Source: Rhea pennata
Taxonomy: Eukaryota; Chordata; Aves; Rheiformes; Rheidae
NCBI RefSeq assembly: GCF_028389875.1
Contig: NC_084668.1
Span: 33,980,493 to 34,044,492, forward strand
DNA: 64,000 bases
Direction: 5' to 3'
The position numbers and the translations under genes are program-made. This document shows positions 49,630-62,618 of the stretch, one piece after another; the first letter of the stretch is position 1, and the number at the start of each line of letters is the position of its first letter. The notes beneath the pieces were generated by a model. It saw nothing but the letters and a program-made list of their open reading frames with translations, had not been told where the DNA came from and did not search any database.

Positions 49630-52600
49630 CTACAGAGCAAAAGGGTTGGCATGAATTGTGATGTCTTTAATGCGAACATCATTAAGAGGTCGGTAGGTTT
49701 TTTCATTCACAGGCAGCTTCTCCAGCTCATCCAGGGTCTCCAAGCCATCAATAACTCTGAAAGAAAAGCAGAACTGCTAGGAAGCTCCTTCTAATTAATG
49801 AACTTTCGCACTTGAGGTATCTCAAAGCACTTTACAGTGAGTTAAGTACCATAGTGCAAGTGCTTGGCAAGCAAATGATGCAAATAAGGCAGCCAAAACC
49901 CTAGATATAGTGTTATAACCTATATTGAAAGAAATTTTTAAGCATCCACGGCAGATTCTGATAAACGATGCATGTAATTCACACTGACAGTATCATATTT
50001 TATATCAACCATAGCTATAAAGATCCTGCCTCTCACTTCCTGGCTGGCTGGACTGACTGATCATACTATAGGTTTAACTAGTAGCAAGATACTGTCATAC
50101 CAGACTTCACTGTGAACTACTGCCATCCCATAGCTGGAAAATCAGTTTCCAAACATGAGATTATAATTACTAACCTTTTGGCTCAAAGACAAGATTGGAT
50201 TGACCACTAACAACTGCGTAAATCTAATGAGACAGATGCATTTAGGGTTTCTGATTCCTATTCAGGCTGAAGAAGTGGCAAGATAAATTATTCTAATAAA
50301 CTTCTTACCTTTTCAGTTTAAATAATTAGCTCTGCTAAATCTTTATGGGTTAGTACCCCGGTAACAGACTCAGCAGAACACATGGCATGCCATTCACCAC
50401 TAAATTCACCAGCACATTCATCAATTCTTTAAATCGAGGATGCTGGACTGTGGCTGGAGCATGGACATGTATTCTGCTCAACTGATTCTGCAACTAGGGC
50501 AACAATTATCTTCAACTGCTACAGAAAATCTGGCAAAGTTTATCTATCAGAGCCCCTACACTTTTGTGAGAAAGAGATGTCTAAAAAACTACTTTCAAAT
50601 CACACTTCTAAACAAACTCAGAGAGCACAGAACACTTATGCTTACATTCTTATAAACAATACAAATGGTAAAAATGCAATTTTCAGATTTCAGTAGCTTA
50701 CTCTGAATATTTAACTCTATTTGATGAAGGCAATTTTTGCTCAACAGATTCACTTGTACATAAGTAGCCCTTTAGTAACAAGCAAAAACAAAGCCATTAC
50801 CATGCTTCTGAGATAGAAAAATAATATCAATAATGGAATTGTTTTTTTTTTTCGTACTAGTCATTCCAACTCACCTTCTCACCCATGCCCATATGGATGC
50901 AGCTCCATTCTTAATATTATTTTTAATATGCCTATTTCCACTGAATTTCATACTACTAATAAAAAACACAGAGTATTTTGGATCAACTAATTCTGGATGA
51001 CAGTGCAAGATCATAGATTTATATATATACATCCACAATTTTAAAGATTTTTGTCATATAAGTTTCTAAATTTGCATTGTACATGCCCTAAAATATTCAG
51101 ATTCTTCACATACTCTGACAAGAAGGCACATGGTTGGATCACTCACTTCCCAAAGACAGTATACTTCATATCCAGGTGCGGTTGCTTGGCGTAAGTGATG
51201 AAGAACTGCGATCCATTGGTATTCGGACCATTGTTCGCCATTGAAACAACTCCACGGACACTGTGCTGAAAGAAAGGAAAAAAAAAACTCAATATGAATA
51301 TATATCTGTGAAAGCAGGATTTTGACTGTACAAAAGGTTTTATGAATTAGTATTCCACCTCAATATCATTATTTCATTATATCAGTAAAAACAAATCTTG
51401 GTTGCTACTATATTCTGTCACCACCCATAATTAGCTCCCCAAATCTGCTCTCACAATGTAAAATGACTTCTTTACCCTCAGTGAATGAAAATTATCATTA
51501 CAAATTCTTCCTACTTCTGTTCTCTGTGATGAGAACTCTCAAATCTAACTTGCAAAGTAGAAGCAGAAATGCCTGTTCCTATTTCAATAGCAAGCTTTAA
51601 TAACACCCCTTTACTGTGGGCTTATGCTTTATTTCACAATTACAAGACAAGTATTTAATCCAGCGCAGCAGAACATTGATCATTCTCCAACTCCTAACAA
51701 AAATGTATGTGAAAACATAACTGCATATTGAAAACACAGAAATACCTTCAAGTATTCACTGAATTCATCTTCAAACTTCCTGCCCCAGATGCTGTTACCT
51801 CCTTTCCCAGTACCTGACAAAAAAGTACCACAATAAACTATCGGATTCTCAGACTAAAAAATTCAGACACATATCATTCTAAACAATGTGCTACAGCAAA
51901 CACAATAGAAAGACTATAAATTGCTTGAGGCATGGATAAGGTTCTCATGTCTCGATACTGAGCAGAGCACTAACTCAGTAACTATTAAGTAGCAGAACAA
52001 AAGACTGAGATGTTCTCAAATTCAATTCAGTATGAGTGCAAACAGACACACAACTGAACCAGACTTTCTCCCAGACAGTTGACACTGTCTAGGCCATTTC
52101 CCAAAATGCTGAAGAGAATTTTTAGAGGCAGAGTAGCCTTTCAGGCAGAAACCAGAGTAGCAACTACTGCCTGTGCAAGTGCTGGTAAGTCAGGAGAACC
52201 ATCATATTCAGTGAAAACAGCTGGAAAAATTAAAGTCAGTACAATGCTTTACCACTGCATGATTATTTAGAGCTAGGGTAATGTCTGCTCTTCTGTAAAC
52301 TCACTAGAGAAAACTAGTTAAATCATAAAACCCTCTGCCAACAATACAGTAATTCTTATGTTCCATCCTATCCCTGTATATTTCTCTATATACAGACCCT
52401 GACAGAAGGATTTACCTAATGGATCCCCTGTCTGAACCATGAAGCCCTTTATATTCCGATGAAATACACAGCCATTGTAGTAGTTACTAGCACAAAGCGC
52501 CAGGAAGTTCTAAGGAAATAAAACACAACATATTAACAAGCAACTCAGAAATAATATCCTCTGTAGCTAAAACCGCAGCACTGGCAACACTAGCTCTTCT

Positions 52601-54796
52601 GATGCTGCTTTACACTGTAAGCATGTCACTGCATTAGTCAGCTGTCCCAGACTGTTATTGGCTATTAAAAGATACAAATAACCCTCAGGCATTATCCTTC
52701 CCTTTCCAGGGCTTGCTATAGTTAAGTTATTTCATAAAGAAGATGGATCTGATGGAGGCTTCATACATGCATACAGGAACATGCATCTTCTTTAAAGACT
52801 TCTATACCTTAGATTGCTGGTATCTAAAATAGTGGTTCATCAGCTAGTATTGTTCATCATTTTGCAAGGAAAATGCCCTTCAAGATATACTCACTATTTC
52901 ACTGAAATTTAAATTTAGGCTGCCCAGAATGTAAGATGAAAGTTTTGCAGCTGAAACTGGAAATTTTAAGCTAAAATAGTATTTACCTCGGCTTAAGGAA
53001 ACCTTACCACTACAGAACTTCAAAATGAAGCAAGAAATTCATTTAAAAGTTATTTTGACATAATAAACCCTAAAACTACCATTAAAACATCACGTGTGTC
53101 ATCTACAACCAAAACAGAAATGGCTGTAAAAAACACAATGAGAAAAGTCTTTTACTATATGTGGCTTCAAAAAACGACAGTTTGCGTTTAGCGCTCCTGT
53201 CTTCTTGGTTTCCTACAGAAGGTGGCTATGATAGGTTGAAGAATCAGTACTCAAGAGAATCGCATTTACACACAGAAGAGTCATTCTCAAATTATGGTCA
53301 AGATATTCCTTTGACACAGTCATAGATAAAGGATTTTAATCAAAGCTTACAGCACAAGGTCCTCTGACTTGAGAAACAAACACAGGGGTTCTTGAGATAT
53401 GCTCAGAAGTATCACTTGCATTCAACATTTTTATTCTGAAACTATACTGTAACTTTGTAATCAATAGCCAAGCCTCAGCACAGTTAGTTAAAAACTGCTT
53501 TCAATTTAAATTTAAGTTTATGGCACAAAGGAAAACTGGGGCTTCTCACTTCTTTTCAAAAAGCGAAACTGTTATGAGTATGGACAAAACAAGGGAAGCT
53601 TGAAAATCCCAGGCAAAGTCCCATGTTTCCCATTAAGGGCAAAGGATACTCTGGGAGATGCTATAACTTGTAGAGAAGAGGCCCTTAGCTAAACCTTATC
53701 TGGAAAGAAATAGGCAACAAAGCTCTAGATAGTGTAACACAGTATACAATAAGTTCCACGAGTTGATTAGGCTCTGTACGAGCTTAAAATGTCAATATTC
53801 CATTATGTGAAACAATAAATTGGAACATACGTTTCACATCCTCTGTGACTACTTTTCTCACTCACTACTCACTACTTTTACTGCTTTGCATCAGCACTAG
53901 ACAATCCCATTCCTGTTACGTGACTTACTTCACATGTTTTTGGTGTTCGCTCGCAGAATAGTTCTATTTTAATATCTCCTACATCAGTGTGCAGTGTGAC
54001 AGCCTGAGCAAAAAACAGAAAATAATTAAACTACCAATGAAACACAAACAGCTGTAGACTCTTTTATCTCCTGGTCCTACCAAGAACACAAGCAACTTTC
54101 CACTGCATGTAACTATAGTTTCAATATCTGGCTGTAAGCAAGGCTACTGTCACAAGACCTCCCATTTCCAGTGAAACTATCAAGAGAGCACCAGATTCAC
54201 CAGTTTCAAGATAGAGTTTTCCATGGTAATGGAACAGTTCAGACTCAGGCTGTTCCTCTCTGAAGATACATTATTCATCTGCATAAAGTCACAGGTGAAG
54301 TGAAAGTGCTCAGTCACATGTCTGCATAAGCTGAAGAATGGAGTTTGCATCTGTTTTGTGAAATGGTATGTGCTGTACTTACCTCACTGGTTTACAGCCA
54401 CAGAAACAAGTGCTCTGTATCACTTGACTGCAGCCTTTTGAGCAACATAAGGATAGTTCTGAATAGCACTGTATATAATCTGCCCTCACAAACAAGTATC
54501 TTTGCAAAATTATGAACTTTTCTTCAGAACTTATAAATAGTCTTTGTAAATTTTAACATGCCAATTACCCAGCCATCAATGCATATATCTTTCTATAGGT
54601 CCAAAAAATATCACAGTACTCCCAAAGTGCTGAACTATCAAAGATGATTTAGTATGGGGATATACTGGGAATACAAGTACAGAAAGATTAATAAGAATCA
54701 GCATCACATTGATGGCAGTATACTATTATATATATGTATTCCATATTTTATATTACATATATATTAAATAATATTGCATATTATATGCATACTAAG

Positions 54797-54844
<48 letters not shown>

Positions 54845-55320
54845 TGGTATACAAGTAAAGAAGAGAAGACAATTGCCTGTAATGTTCACGGAGATCTTAT
54901 AAATTGTATATCCAGTTTAGGACATAGTCTTATCTTTATTTCCCGAATGAAAAACTTTTAAAAGCCTACAGTTGTGGAAGCTTACATACATTCAAGGAGA
55001 GCTATGTACTTAAACAGTGCTTCTGTAGTAAAAGAAAACAAATTAGATGACCAAATATTAATCAAATTAGGATTAGAATTTAATTTGTTAGAAGTAAAAG
55101 TCTAATTATGTTTTTAGACTGATGAAACAGTAATACTGACATATTCTCCTCTTCACAGTTTCTTGTGTAGGTGTCTGTGAAATGGAAAGTGGAGCTTTTC
55201 ATTACAAATTCTTTGCAATATCAGAGTAAAATGCATAATCACTTGGATGTAGAGCTGCATCCAAAGATGATGACTTAAGAAAATCAGAAAGGATACAAAA
55301 AATTCTACCGAACTCACCAT
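49630..55320 (-). CDS. PPIL3: PPIL3, cyclophilin-type peptidyl-prolyl isomerase, complete CDS
   Basis: Small single-domain cyclophilin found in spliceosomal complexes. Exons in transcript order: 55320-55318 (only the ATG, at the end of a 5' exon starting at 55365), 54003-53929, 52509-52416, 51813-51746, 51265-51147, 49756-49630 (TAG). The sum is 486 nt, 161 aa, equal to human PPIL3. The start reads [20 protein letters not shown]. Active-site segment [15 protein letters not shown] (Arg and Gln), then [18 protein letters not shown], and [20 protein letters not shown]. His occupies the position of the cyclophilin A drug-binding Trp, as in the PPIL3 group. The C-terminus is INDVHIKD-like, ending HANPFAL. 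Splitting the ATG from the rest of the CDS by an intron of about 1.3 kb is unusual but fits all phases. It is driven from the CpG island shared with NIF3L1. Confidence 0.96.
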
Positions 55321-55330
55321 ATTTGCTCAT
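53984..55330 (-). other. Short uORF overlapping the PPIL3 start
   Basis: In the 5' exon an upstream ATG (55330-55328) lies 10 nt before the PPIL3 ATG, in another frame. After splicing it runs for 10 codons and stops at TGA (53986-53984) inside PPIL3 coding sequence. Its context is weak (T at -3), while the PPIL3 ATG is strong (A at -3, G at +4), so leaky scanning is expected. Confidence 0.6.
54721..54841. repeat. (TA)n and AT palindromic tract
   Basis: TATATATGTATTCC, ATATTTTATATTACATATATA and a pure (TA) run at 54800-54841 in the first PPIL3 intron. It can form cruciform or hairpin structure; the length is likely polymorphic. Confidence 0.85.
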
Positions 55331-55739
55331 CAAAAAGCTGAGGTAGATTTGTATATAGCAGGTTCCTGCAAAGAAAACATACACAAGTTTTTTTTCCCAC
55401 CAGTCTCCAGTTCTTTCCAATTCTAAAGTATTTGTGTGGTTAATAAAATTACAAGCTTTTTCACAGTAGTTTCACAGCACAATTTAAGTCACACTATGCG
55501 GATAAGCAATTTACTTACATAACTACCCAGCATATGAAGAACTAGAAAGAGGTAGCACAGAACAGTTCGGAGAAACGGAGGTGGGGAGTGGGGGTGGGGC
55601 AAAAAACAGCCTTTCCTAAGATGTGAGTTTTCACTAAGCAATCCCAACACTTCCGGAGATTATGGTTATATACATCACAAAGGCTAACAGATAAAAACCC
55701 ACAGATAAAAACCATACAGTACCTGTACGGAAGTTTAAT

Positions 55740-56340
55740 TCGGGGCCGCTTCTGGTGGCGTCAGCGCCTGCGACACACAGGTACCTGCACCCAAGCACAG
55801 GAACGAGCATTTTTTAAAAACGAAGCATGTTTTTACGCAAGGCGTTTGGAATCACGCCGCCAAAACCCCACTGAGGGAGCAGAGCGGCCGTTAGCCTGGC
55901 CGCCCCGGGCTCACGCGGGCCCGGCCCCGCGGAGGCTGCGTACAAACCTAGCGCCCGCCGCGGCCGCTTTCCCCGGCGTGGCGGCTCCCCCGCCCCGCCC
56001 CGCCGCGCCGCGCAGCGCAGCGCTCGCCGCCAGCGGGAAGGCGCCGCGGCCCCCTCACGGCCGGCGCCGCGGCGGAAGCGGCGGGGCGGGGCCGCGCGTG
56101 GTGAGTGCGGCGCCGTTAACGGTCGCGGCCCGCGCGCAGGCGGCGTGAGCGTGGCCGGCGCTGCCGCGCGCTCCCTTGGTCGCGGGGACGCGTCCCCTTC
56201 CGCGCCCCTGCAGATCACTGCATGCTGCTGTCTTGCACACAGCTCCTTTGCCGTGGCATCGGCCCCCGGGGCCGCTGGCCTTCACGCTCCATCATGAATC
56301 TCGGGGAGCTCGTGCCCGCCCTGAACGACTTCGCTTCCCT
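55740..56340. promoter_or_regulatory. CpG island: bidirectional PPIL3/NIF3L1 promoter
   Basis: GC-rich block between the divergent PPIL3 (-) and NIF3L1 (+) genes. GC boxes CCCCGCCCCGCCCCGCC at about 55989 and GGCGGGGCGGGGCC at about 56081; GCGGAAGCGG (ETS-like) at about 56072. For NIF3L1 a 5' UTR exon ends at 56100 (CGCGTG followed by GTGAGT) and the next exon begins at 56214 after CCCTGCAG. For PPIL3 a possible first-exon donor is at about 55948 (minus strand, TAG followed by GTTTGT), less certain. No TATA box. Confidence 0.75.
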
Positions 56341-59300
56341 CTCTCTGGCTGAAAGCTGGGACAACGTGGGGCTGCTGGTGGAACCGAGCCCTCCCCATGC
56401 GGTCCACACCCTTTTCCTAACTAACGACCTCACGGAGGAGGTGATGGAGGAGGCAGTACAGAGGAGGGCAGATCTCATACTTTCCTACCACCCCCCGATA
56501 TTCACGCCACTCAAACGAGTAACGTGGAGGACCTGGAAGGAACGGCTGGTGGTCCGCGCTCTGGAGCACAGAATCGGGATATACTCCCCGCACACCGCGT
56601 ACGATGCCATACCTCATGGAGTCAATAACTGGCTAACAAAGGGACTTGGTGAGAGTAAAAGTTTTTGCAGTACTTCTGAGTGCCCTCAGCTTATTTTAGG
56701 GAAGTTATCTTGGTGAGATATACCTGATACCAGTAGACATTTCTGGATGCGTGGTTCTGCTACTCAATGTAGTCAGAACTGGTGCAGCATATTTATTGCT
56801 TATCGTGGTTGAAGAGTTTAAACTGCTGACTTTAAATCACTGACATTGATTTATAAAGTGCAAAGTCTCGTAGTTCACACAGCACTTTGGAGATCTGAAA
56901 TCCTTTTAGATTTTTATTCTATGTTGTAGCTTATAAATGAAAACAATTGTGTCTTTTCCAGCCTGATTTTCAAAACAGAAACTTACCATTTGTTTTTGCA
57001 GTTTTTAGGGTAGAACTTGAATAGCTTCAAGAAAGTACAAGTAATATGTATCAACTTACTTGCACTTGAGACTGTGCCCAGTGGAGACAACAGGGCAAGA
57101 GTCTCCAGGTCTGATCATGGAAAATGAACAAATCTTGCATTTGAATCCAAAGTTGCATCTCTTTTGGATAAATCACTAAGCATTTTCCATTTGTCACTTT
57201 TCTGTCTGTTAAATCAGCATAAGGGTATTCATCAAACTTTATAATGGAGCAAATCTGTCTGCTGTTTTCTCAGGTGCGTGTACCTCTGTCCCACTGCATC
57301 CATCAGCTGCTCCAAGCTATCCAGCGGAGGGCACTCACCGGGTAGAATTTTGCACAGACACCATGGAGCATCTAGAGACACTGCTGTCCAAAATCAAAGA
57401 CGTCCAAGAGATCTCCTCTGTCACTACTCTCCCTGCCAGGTATCTGCTTCACTCTCTAATGACATCTTCTTTCTGCTGCTTGAAAGAATACCTTGCCAGA
57501 ACTGTATTTTACTACAGTAATCATTTTCTTCCTGTATGTCTTGTTGCTGTTTTTTTCAGAAGAGATCTATAAACTTACAGGATGATCATTCTTTTCTGAT
57601 TAATCCATGTGAGGTTATACTAAATGGTAACTAGCAACTCAGTGTAGCATCACATGGACTAGAGATGGTGAACGAGAGTTTTAACAGGAAATTCAAAGAG
57701 GATAGTTGAGTTAAATTTCCATATTTACTTTTTCCATAAGAGTAGGCTAGGCTATTACCATGTCTCCTTTTTCTATTTCTCTGTGATAGAATAGGTTTAT
57801 ATTCTATTAACACAATGTGGAAATTTTATCTATTTTCCTAGTAAGCACTAAATATATCTTTCCTCAGGGTTGAAGGTAAAGAACAAACACGAGTGAGTTT
57901 AAACTGCTCTCAGAAAGCACTGTTGGAGGTGGTGGAATTATTGTCCGAGAACAGCTTGCTTTATCACAAGACTGAGATTCTGTTATTACAAAAGGTAATG
58001 CTACCTATGCATCCTATGCTACCGGTCAGTACTCTAAAATACTGGCCTGTGGGGATTTGAACCACACATTTTTCAAAACAGTGAAATTATCTGTGTGGCC
58101 TGCATTAATTCTTAAAATGGTTCCAATAGCTAGTGTACTTACTGTGTTACATTCTAGAAAATCACGTATGTGTTTCTTTTGCAAAGTTCAGAGAAATTCA
58201 TTCTTAATGCCCAATACACTCACCTTCATACAGTATGGAAAGCAACGTGAGCTTCTGAAGTCAGCTTTCTCAGGGAGATTTTAATTTCTCTTCTCTTCAG
58301 CCTCTTCTTCCACATACAGGAATGGGACGTCTATGCACACTGAATGAACCAGTCTCCTTGTTAGTCATAATTGAGCGTATTAAAAGCCACCTAAAATTAC
58401 CTCACATCCGCCTAGCTGTGGGAATGGGCAAGACATTAGGTAAGTAAGCTTGCAAGTATGACTGTCCATTAAAACTAGTATACCAGGAATATAAGGAGAG
58501 TGAATGCATGTGTTGGTCTGTGAAATATTGCGGCTTTGAACAGGTTTGCTTCCAAGCAGTATGAAGCATTATTAAAGAATTTATGTGATACAATCACACA
58601 AAAAGAATGTTATCTGTACTTCTGACTAGTTCTGCATTATTCTGGTTGTCACTCTGGAGGAAGGGCAGCACAAGCTGAACATGAGACATCCTTTTTCATA
58701 ATTTGCATAATGTAACTAAGACTTTTTTTCCCCCAAGATTTCAGACACAAACATACATCACTTCACACTGCCTTTTGTGACTGAATATTAAATTGCAAAG
58801 CACCTTAAGATAATAAGATGCTTTATACTATTCTTACAAACCTGTAATCATCTGTGTTTCACTGAAAGAGGAATAACAGAAGAGAAGGTGAGATATCCTA
58901 GGTCAAACAGTTGGTCAGCAATAAAACCCGGAGAAGTCCTCTTATCCCAGTTACCTATATTAATCTTCAAGGAACAGAGATATTAAAATTTTTATAAAAA
59001 GCTGTGAACAAATTTGCTCTCACAAATGTCTTCATGTTGGATCGATGCTGTGAAAACCCTCAAATAGTTAACAAGACTCAAGGACAAGGGGGAGAGGATA
59101 TCATAAAGCACTATTGCAAAGGACAACCAGCTCCAGCCAAATAACCTTGAGGAAACCACAACACTGAAGAATGTGACGGGTAGACAAAAACAGCAGAATA
59201 ACCCAGAGTAACATATAAATTAATTAAGGCTTATTAACATATTAAACTACACACCCTAAATGAATAATGAGATAGAAATGTTGTTAACTGCCTCCTTCTC

Positions 59301-59618
59301 TGCTTCTCATGCTAATTAACAGGAATGTTAAAGCGCAAGCGCGGCACAAATATGTGATGTAATAGAATTGTCACCAATAGAAAAATTTTATAGTACTCCC
59401 TGAAAAGTGTGTATAAATAAAGAAGGAGAAAAGGAGAAAGTGCTAGCTTTGTGGATCTACCACCTAGCACCTATCTCTGCACAGAAATGAAATAAACAAA
59501 TATCTTGACATTGTGTGTCTATTGGGTGCTTGCACGTGGGTAACAGAACCCAGTTTTGGGACAATGCTCATGAGAGAGAAGTCTTAGAAGCCCTTTGATG
59601 CTACCAGTCACATTAAAA

Positions 59619-59662
<44 letters not shown>

Positions 59663-60820
59663 TGAAATCCTTCAGTGCTCTGTGGGATTGTTGTAGTAAC
59701 TATACTTAAAGCAACAGCAATTATATGCCAACATACTGAAAAACCTGAATACACTTTGAAAATCCTTAATTCTGCATGCTGTATTGAACATAATGTACAG
59801 GAAGAATTAAATTTACTGTCATTTTCATGTACTTGCTAGATTGGAGTCAGCAATCATGGCAAATCTGTGAATTTTTAATGGCATAGAGTAGCTCTCAGCT
59901 TGCATTGAGACTGGACTTCTGTGAGCTAAATGTTAGGAGGAGGCATATGTCGTAAGGCAAAATGCTGCCTTAGTGGCATCCTTAGGAAAACAAATACAGT
60001 GGAACATGAGAGTCCTGGAAATAGGAGCAGCCTATGAAAGGGTTCTGAAACCTAATGAGTAACACCTCACTAGGAGAGAACTAAGCCACAGTAGCCAGCA
60101 GCTAGCCCCTGTGCTGTAGTTTTCTGCAAAATCTCCTGCCCCTTTTTTAAAAAAAAAACTACATATCTTTTTGGCATGTAGAGGATTTTGCCCTATTATC
60201 AGAAATGTTTTCACTCATGACTCTTACACTGACAGATTTGCATTGACTTTAAAATTAGGGCAATAGTTGCTGCAAAACAATTAATAGTAATACTGGCATG
60301 AAGGAAGGCTGAACAGAAAGAAGGGAGTTTAACTGTAGTACCTTGTATCCTACAGAATCGCCAGTGAAGAAAGCTGCTCTGTGTGCTGGTTCTGGAAGCA
60401 GTGTCCTGAATGGGGTAGAAGCTGATCTCTATCTCACAGGTAAGAGATTATGCCTTTCCTAAAATGAGAGGGAGCATGCCATACTCTTATCAGAGCTGAT
60501 GGTATTGGCTTCTGGCTACTTCCCCTGTTACACCTTCACAGCTTCGAGCTAAGATTGTGAATACACTGCAAAGAACTAGTTATCTAAATTTGTACTGTTT
60601 GCAACTTACATGCTATTTCTTTCTCAAAATGGCAGGGGAGATGTCCCACCATGCTGTTCTGGATGCTGTTGCCAATGGGATAAGTGTTATTCTGTGTGAC
60701 CACAGTAACACTGAGCGAGGCTTCTTGTCAGAGCTGCGTGACACACTAGCTATCCATCTGCAGAACAAGATCAACATAATTGTGTCTGAAAAAGACAGAG
60801 ATCCCCTCCAGGTGGTATAG
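56222..60820 (+). CDS. NIF3L1: NIF3L1, NIF3/DUF34-family protein, complete CDS
   Basis: Conserved NIF3-like metal-binding protein; the molecular reaction is not established. Exons: 56222-56648, 57274-57439, 57868-57994, 58301-58439, 60356-60439, 60636-60820 (TAG). The sum is 1128 nt, 375 aa (human 377). Hallmarks: LILSYHPPIF with the metal-ligand His (residue 90), WKERLVVRALE, YSPHTAYDA, HTGMGRLCTL, CAGSGSS, and near the end GEMSHH and CDHSNTERGF with the second His/Glu ligand pair, closing with DRDPLQVV. The first ATG has a poor context (T at -3) and opens an Arg-rich N-terminus that could be a mitochondrial presequence. A second in-frame ATG at 56294 (Met25, A at -3) starts directly at MNLGELVPALNDF, the conserved domain. 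Divergent from PPIL3 across a shared CpG island. Confidence 0.97.
59049..59563 (+). mobile_element. Probable solo LTR of an endogenous retrovirus (515 bp)
   Basis: Begins TGTGAAAACCC and ends TTTTGGGACA (TG...CA ends with imperfect inverted termini), flanked by ATGC at 59045-59048 and 59564-59567 as a 4-bp target-site duplication. Internal promoter-like order: CCAAT (59374-59378), TATAAATAA (59412-59420), AATAAA (59491-59496), then a short T/G-rich U5-like end. No gag, pol or env reading frame adjoins it, so only an LTR remains. It lies in the sense strand of the NIF3L1 intron 58440-60355. A 4-bp duplication suits class I (gamma/epsilon-like) elements, but the family was not identified. Confidence 0.7.
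59615..59660. repeat. A13 plus (AT)n run
   Basis: A homopolymer followed by about 16 AT units, 50 bp downstream of the LTR end in the NIF3L1 intron. Confidence 0.9.
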
Positions 60821-61225
60821 AGAAAAAAAAAAAAGTCAAGAGTTTCACAGTATTTTGCACAGACCTATCCAAATGTAAACTTAATTAAGATGCTCTGAAT
60901 TTGTTCAGTTTAGAATAATTATGTACTCCAAGGTTTGAGATATTTATAATCATCTGTCAGAAAAATCATAAATACTAATTTTGGGCTAATGAAGGCTAGT
61001 GTACTTAACTGTCAGGCTGCGCTCAAAGTTACTGTTACTAATTACTCTAATTATAGATACTTGAAAACCGTAAAACCCAAAGCTTGATTTGGGTAGACTA
61101 TAAAAACCTAACTTATATCTCCATTTTTAAGTTTACACAGCAGTTCTGTACTACTGCAGCTACATCTAGTTGTGTCAATACGAGTCACTGATATTTTAGC
61201 TAATAAAGTCTTCTAGTAATAGTTA
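60821..61225 (+). other. NIF3L1 3' UTR (probable)
   Basis: A/T-rich sequence after the TAG, ending beyond AATAAA at 61202-61207 (GCTAATAAAGTC). This gives a 3' UTR of about 0.4 kb. Cleavage is inferred. Confidence 0.55.
61202..61207 (+). terminator. Candidate NIF3L1 poly(A) signal
   Basis: AATAAA, first canonical signal downstream of the stop codon, 382 bp after it. Confidence 0.55.
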
Positions 61226-62618
61226 ATGAAGTAGTGTGGATCACTGATTTGCATTCCAGTTTTATTAGGGAACATAACATAAAGTGCACAGAACATAATT
61301 CAGGTGTTTGGTACTAGTGTTTAATTGCAAAATCTACCATTAAGGTAACTTTAAGGCTTTTTAATAGTGTGATTCCCTATTAAAAAAGATTTGGAAGATT
61401 ATAACTCATTTCCTAATTCATACATAAGATGAATTCAATATGCCTTTGTTATTTCCTTTTAAAAAGAGTTTACAGACCTATGGCTTCTTTAATTACAGGA
61501 TTATAAAACTGAATAAGTTTCATCTCCACCATCAATAATGCCTAGGTTTTATATCAAGTTAATTTTTGAAAAGGAAAAATCTACCAGTTGTGTATCTTAC
61601 AGTCTCTAGATATGTGCACATCAGAATATTAAAACAAACTAAAAATATTTCTATTGCAAATCTGTAAAGATCTTGGCAACATCATCCTTAAGTTTAGTTA
61701 ATGAAACCGGCTCATTTAACAAAAAGTCTTTACCACGCTGCACACAGCAACTCAGTGTGTTAAGAGTCCTATGCAAATCTAACTTAGGGCTTTGTCTCAG
61801 GACTTCAAGCAGATTTAGTTGCAGTGGCTAAAATCATTAGGATTCCAGGTAATATTTCCCCAGACTTAGATCTTTCCCCATAACTTCTCCATCTCCCTCT
61901 TTCCCTTGGCTAAGAAAGGGTAACTAAAGACAGCCTTCTCCAGCGTAAATGTTACTAAGAGCACTGCCCTAGTGAAATGCCTGCAAGACACGGTGCACTT
62001 TGCACTGCACTGGGGCATTGAGGGTGCTTTGTAGGCAGTGTCTCCTTTCACATCCCTTTGATGTGATTCTGTGACTAAAGGCTTATCACCACAATTTGTA
62101 TTTTAATACAACTTAATTGCACTGTTAAAGCATTTAAGCCTCCTCTTTTACACGTTACCCTGGCCCTTTGTTCAATGTTGTTTAAATTAATTGTATCGTG
62201 TAATTAAATATTCTCTTTGGGCAACCTTTGTAGTAGTAGACAGTGTTACCTCAGCCTGAATCAGTGTTTATGGTGTAATTTTTCTAGTAGGCAAAAAAAA
62301 AGGTATCAATTCTGAGACATTATAATGCAGATGATGCTTTAACTGTAAGTGTGCATGTCTTATTCCATTTGTGTTTAACTGTAAAGAGGTAACTCCAGAA
62401 TTATCAATGCCATGAATACCTCTAAGTAAGCTGAAAAACAGGAATGGCAAAGGTAGAGTTCAGAAGGATAAGAAATTTCTTCTTGCTCCAGTAAAGGACT
62501 GTGGAACTGATCTCTTCAAATCCAGCAGTACTGTATTGCTGTAGAAGACACTGAAATGCTACAGGATTCATACCAAAGAGCTAGTATCCTTAGTACATAC
62601 ATAGAATTCAAGAGAAAA

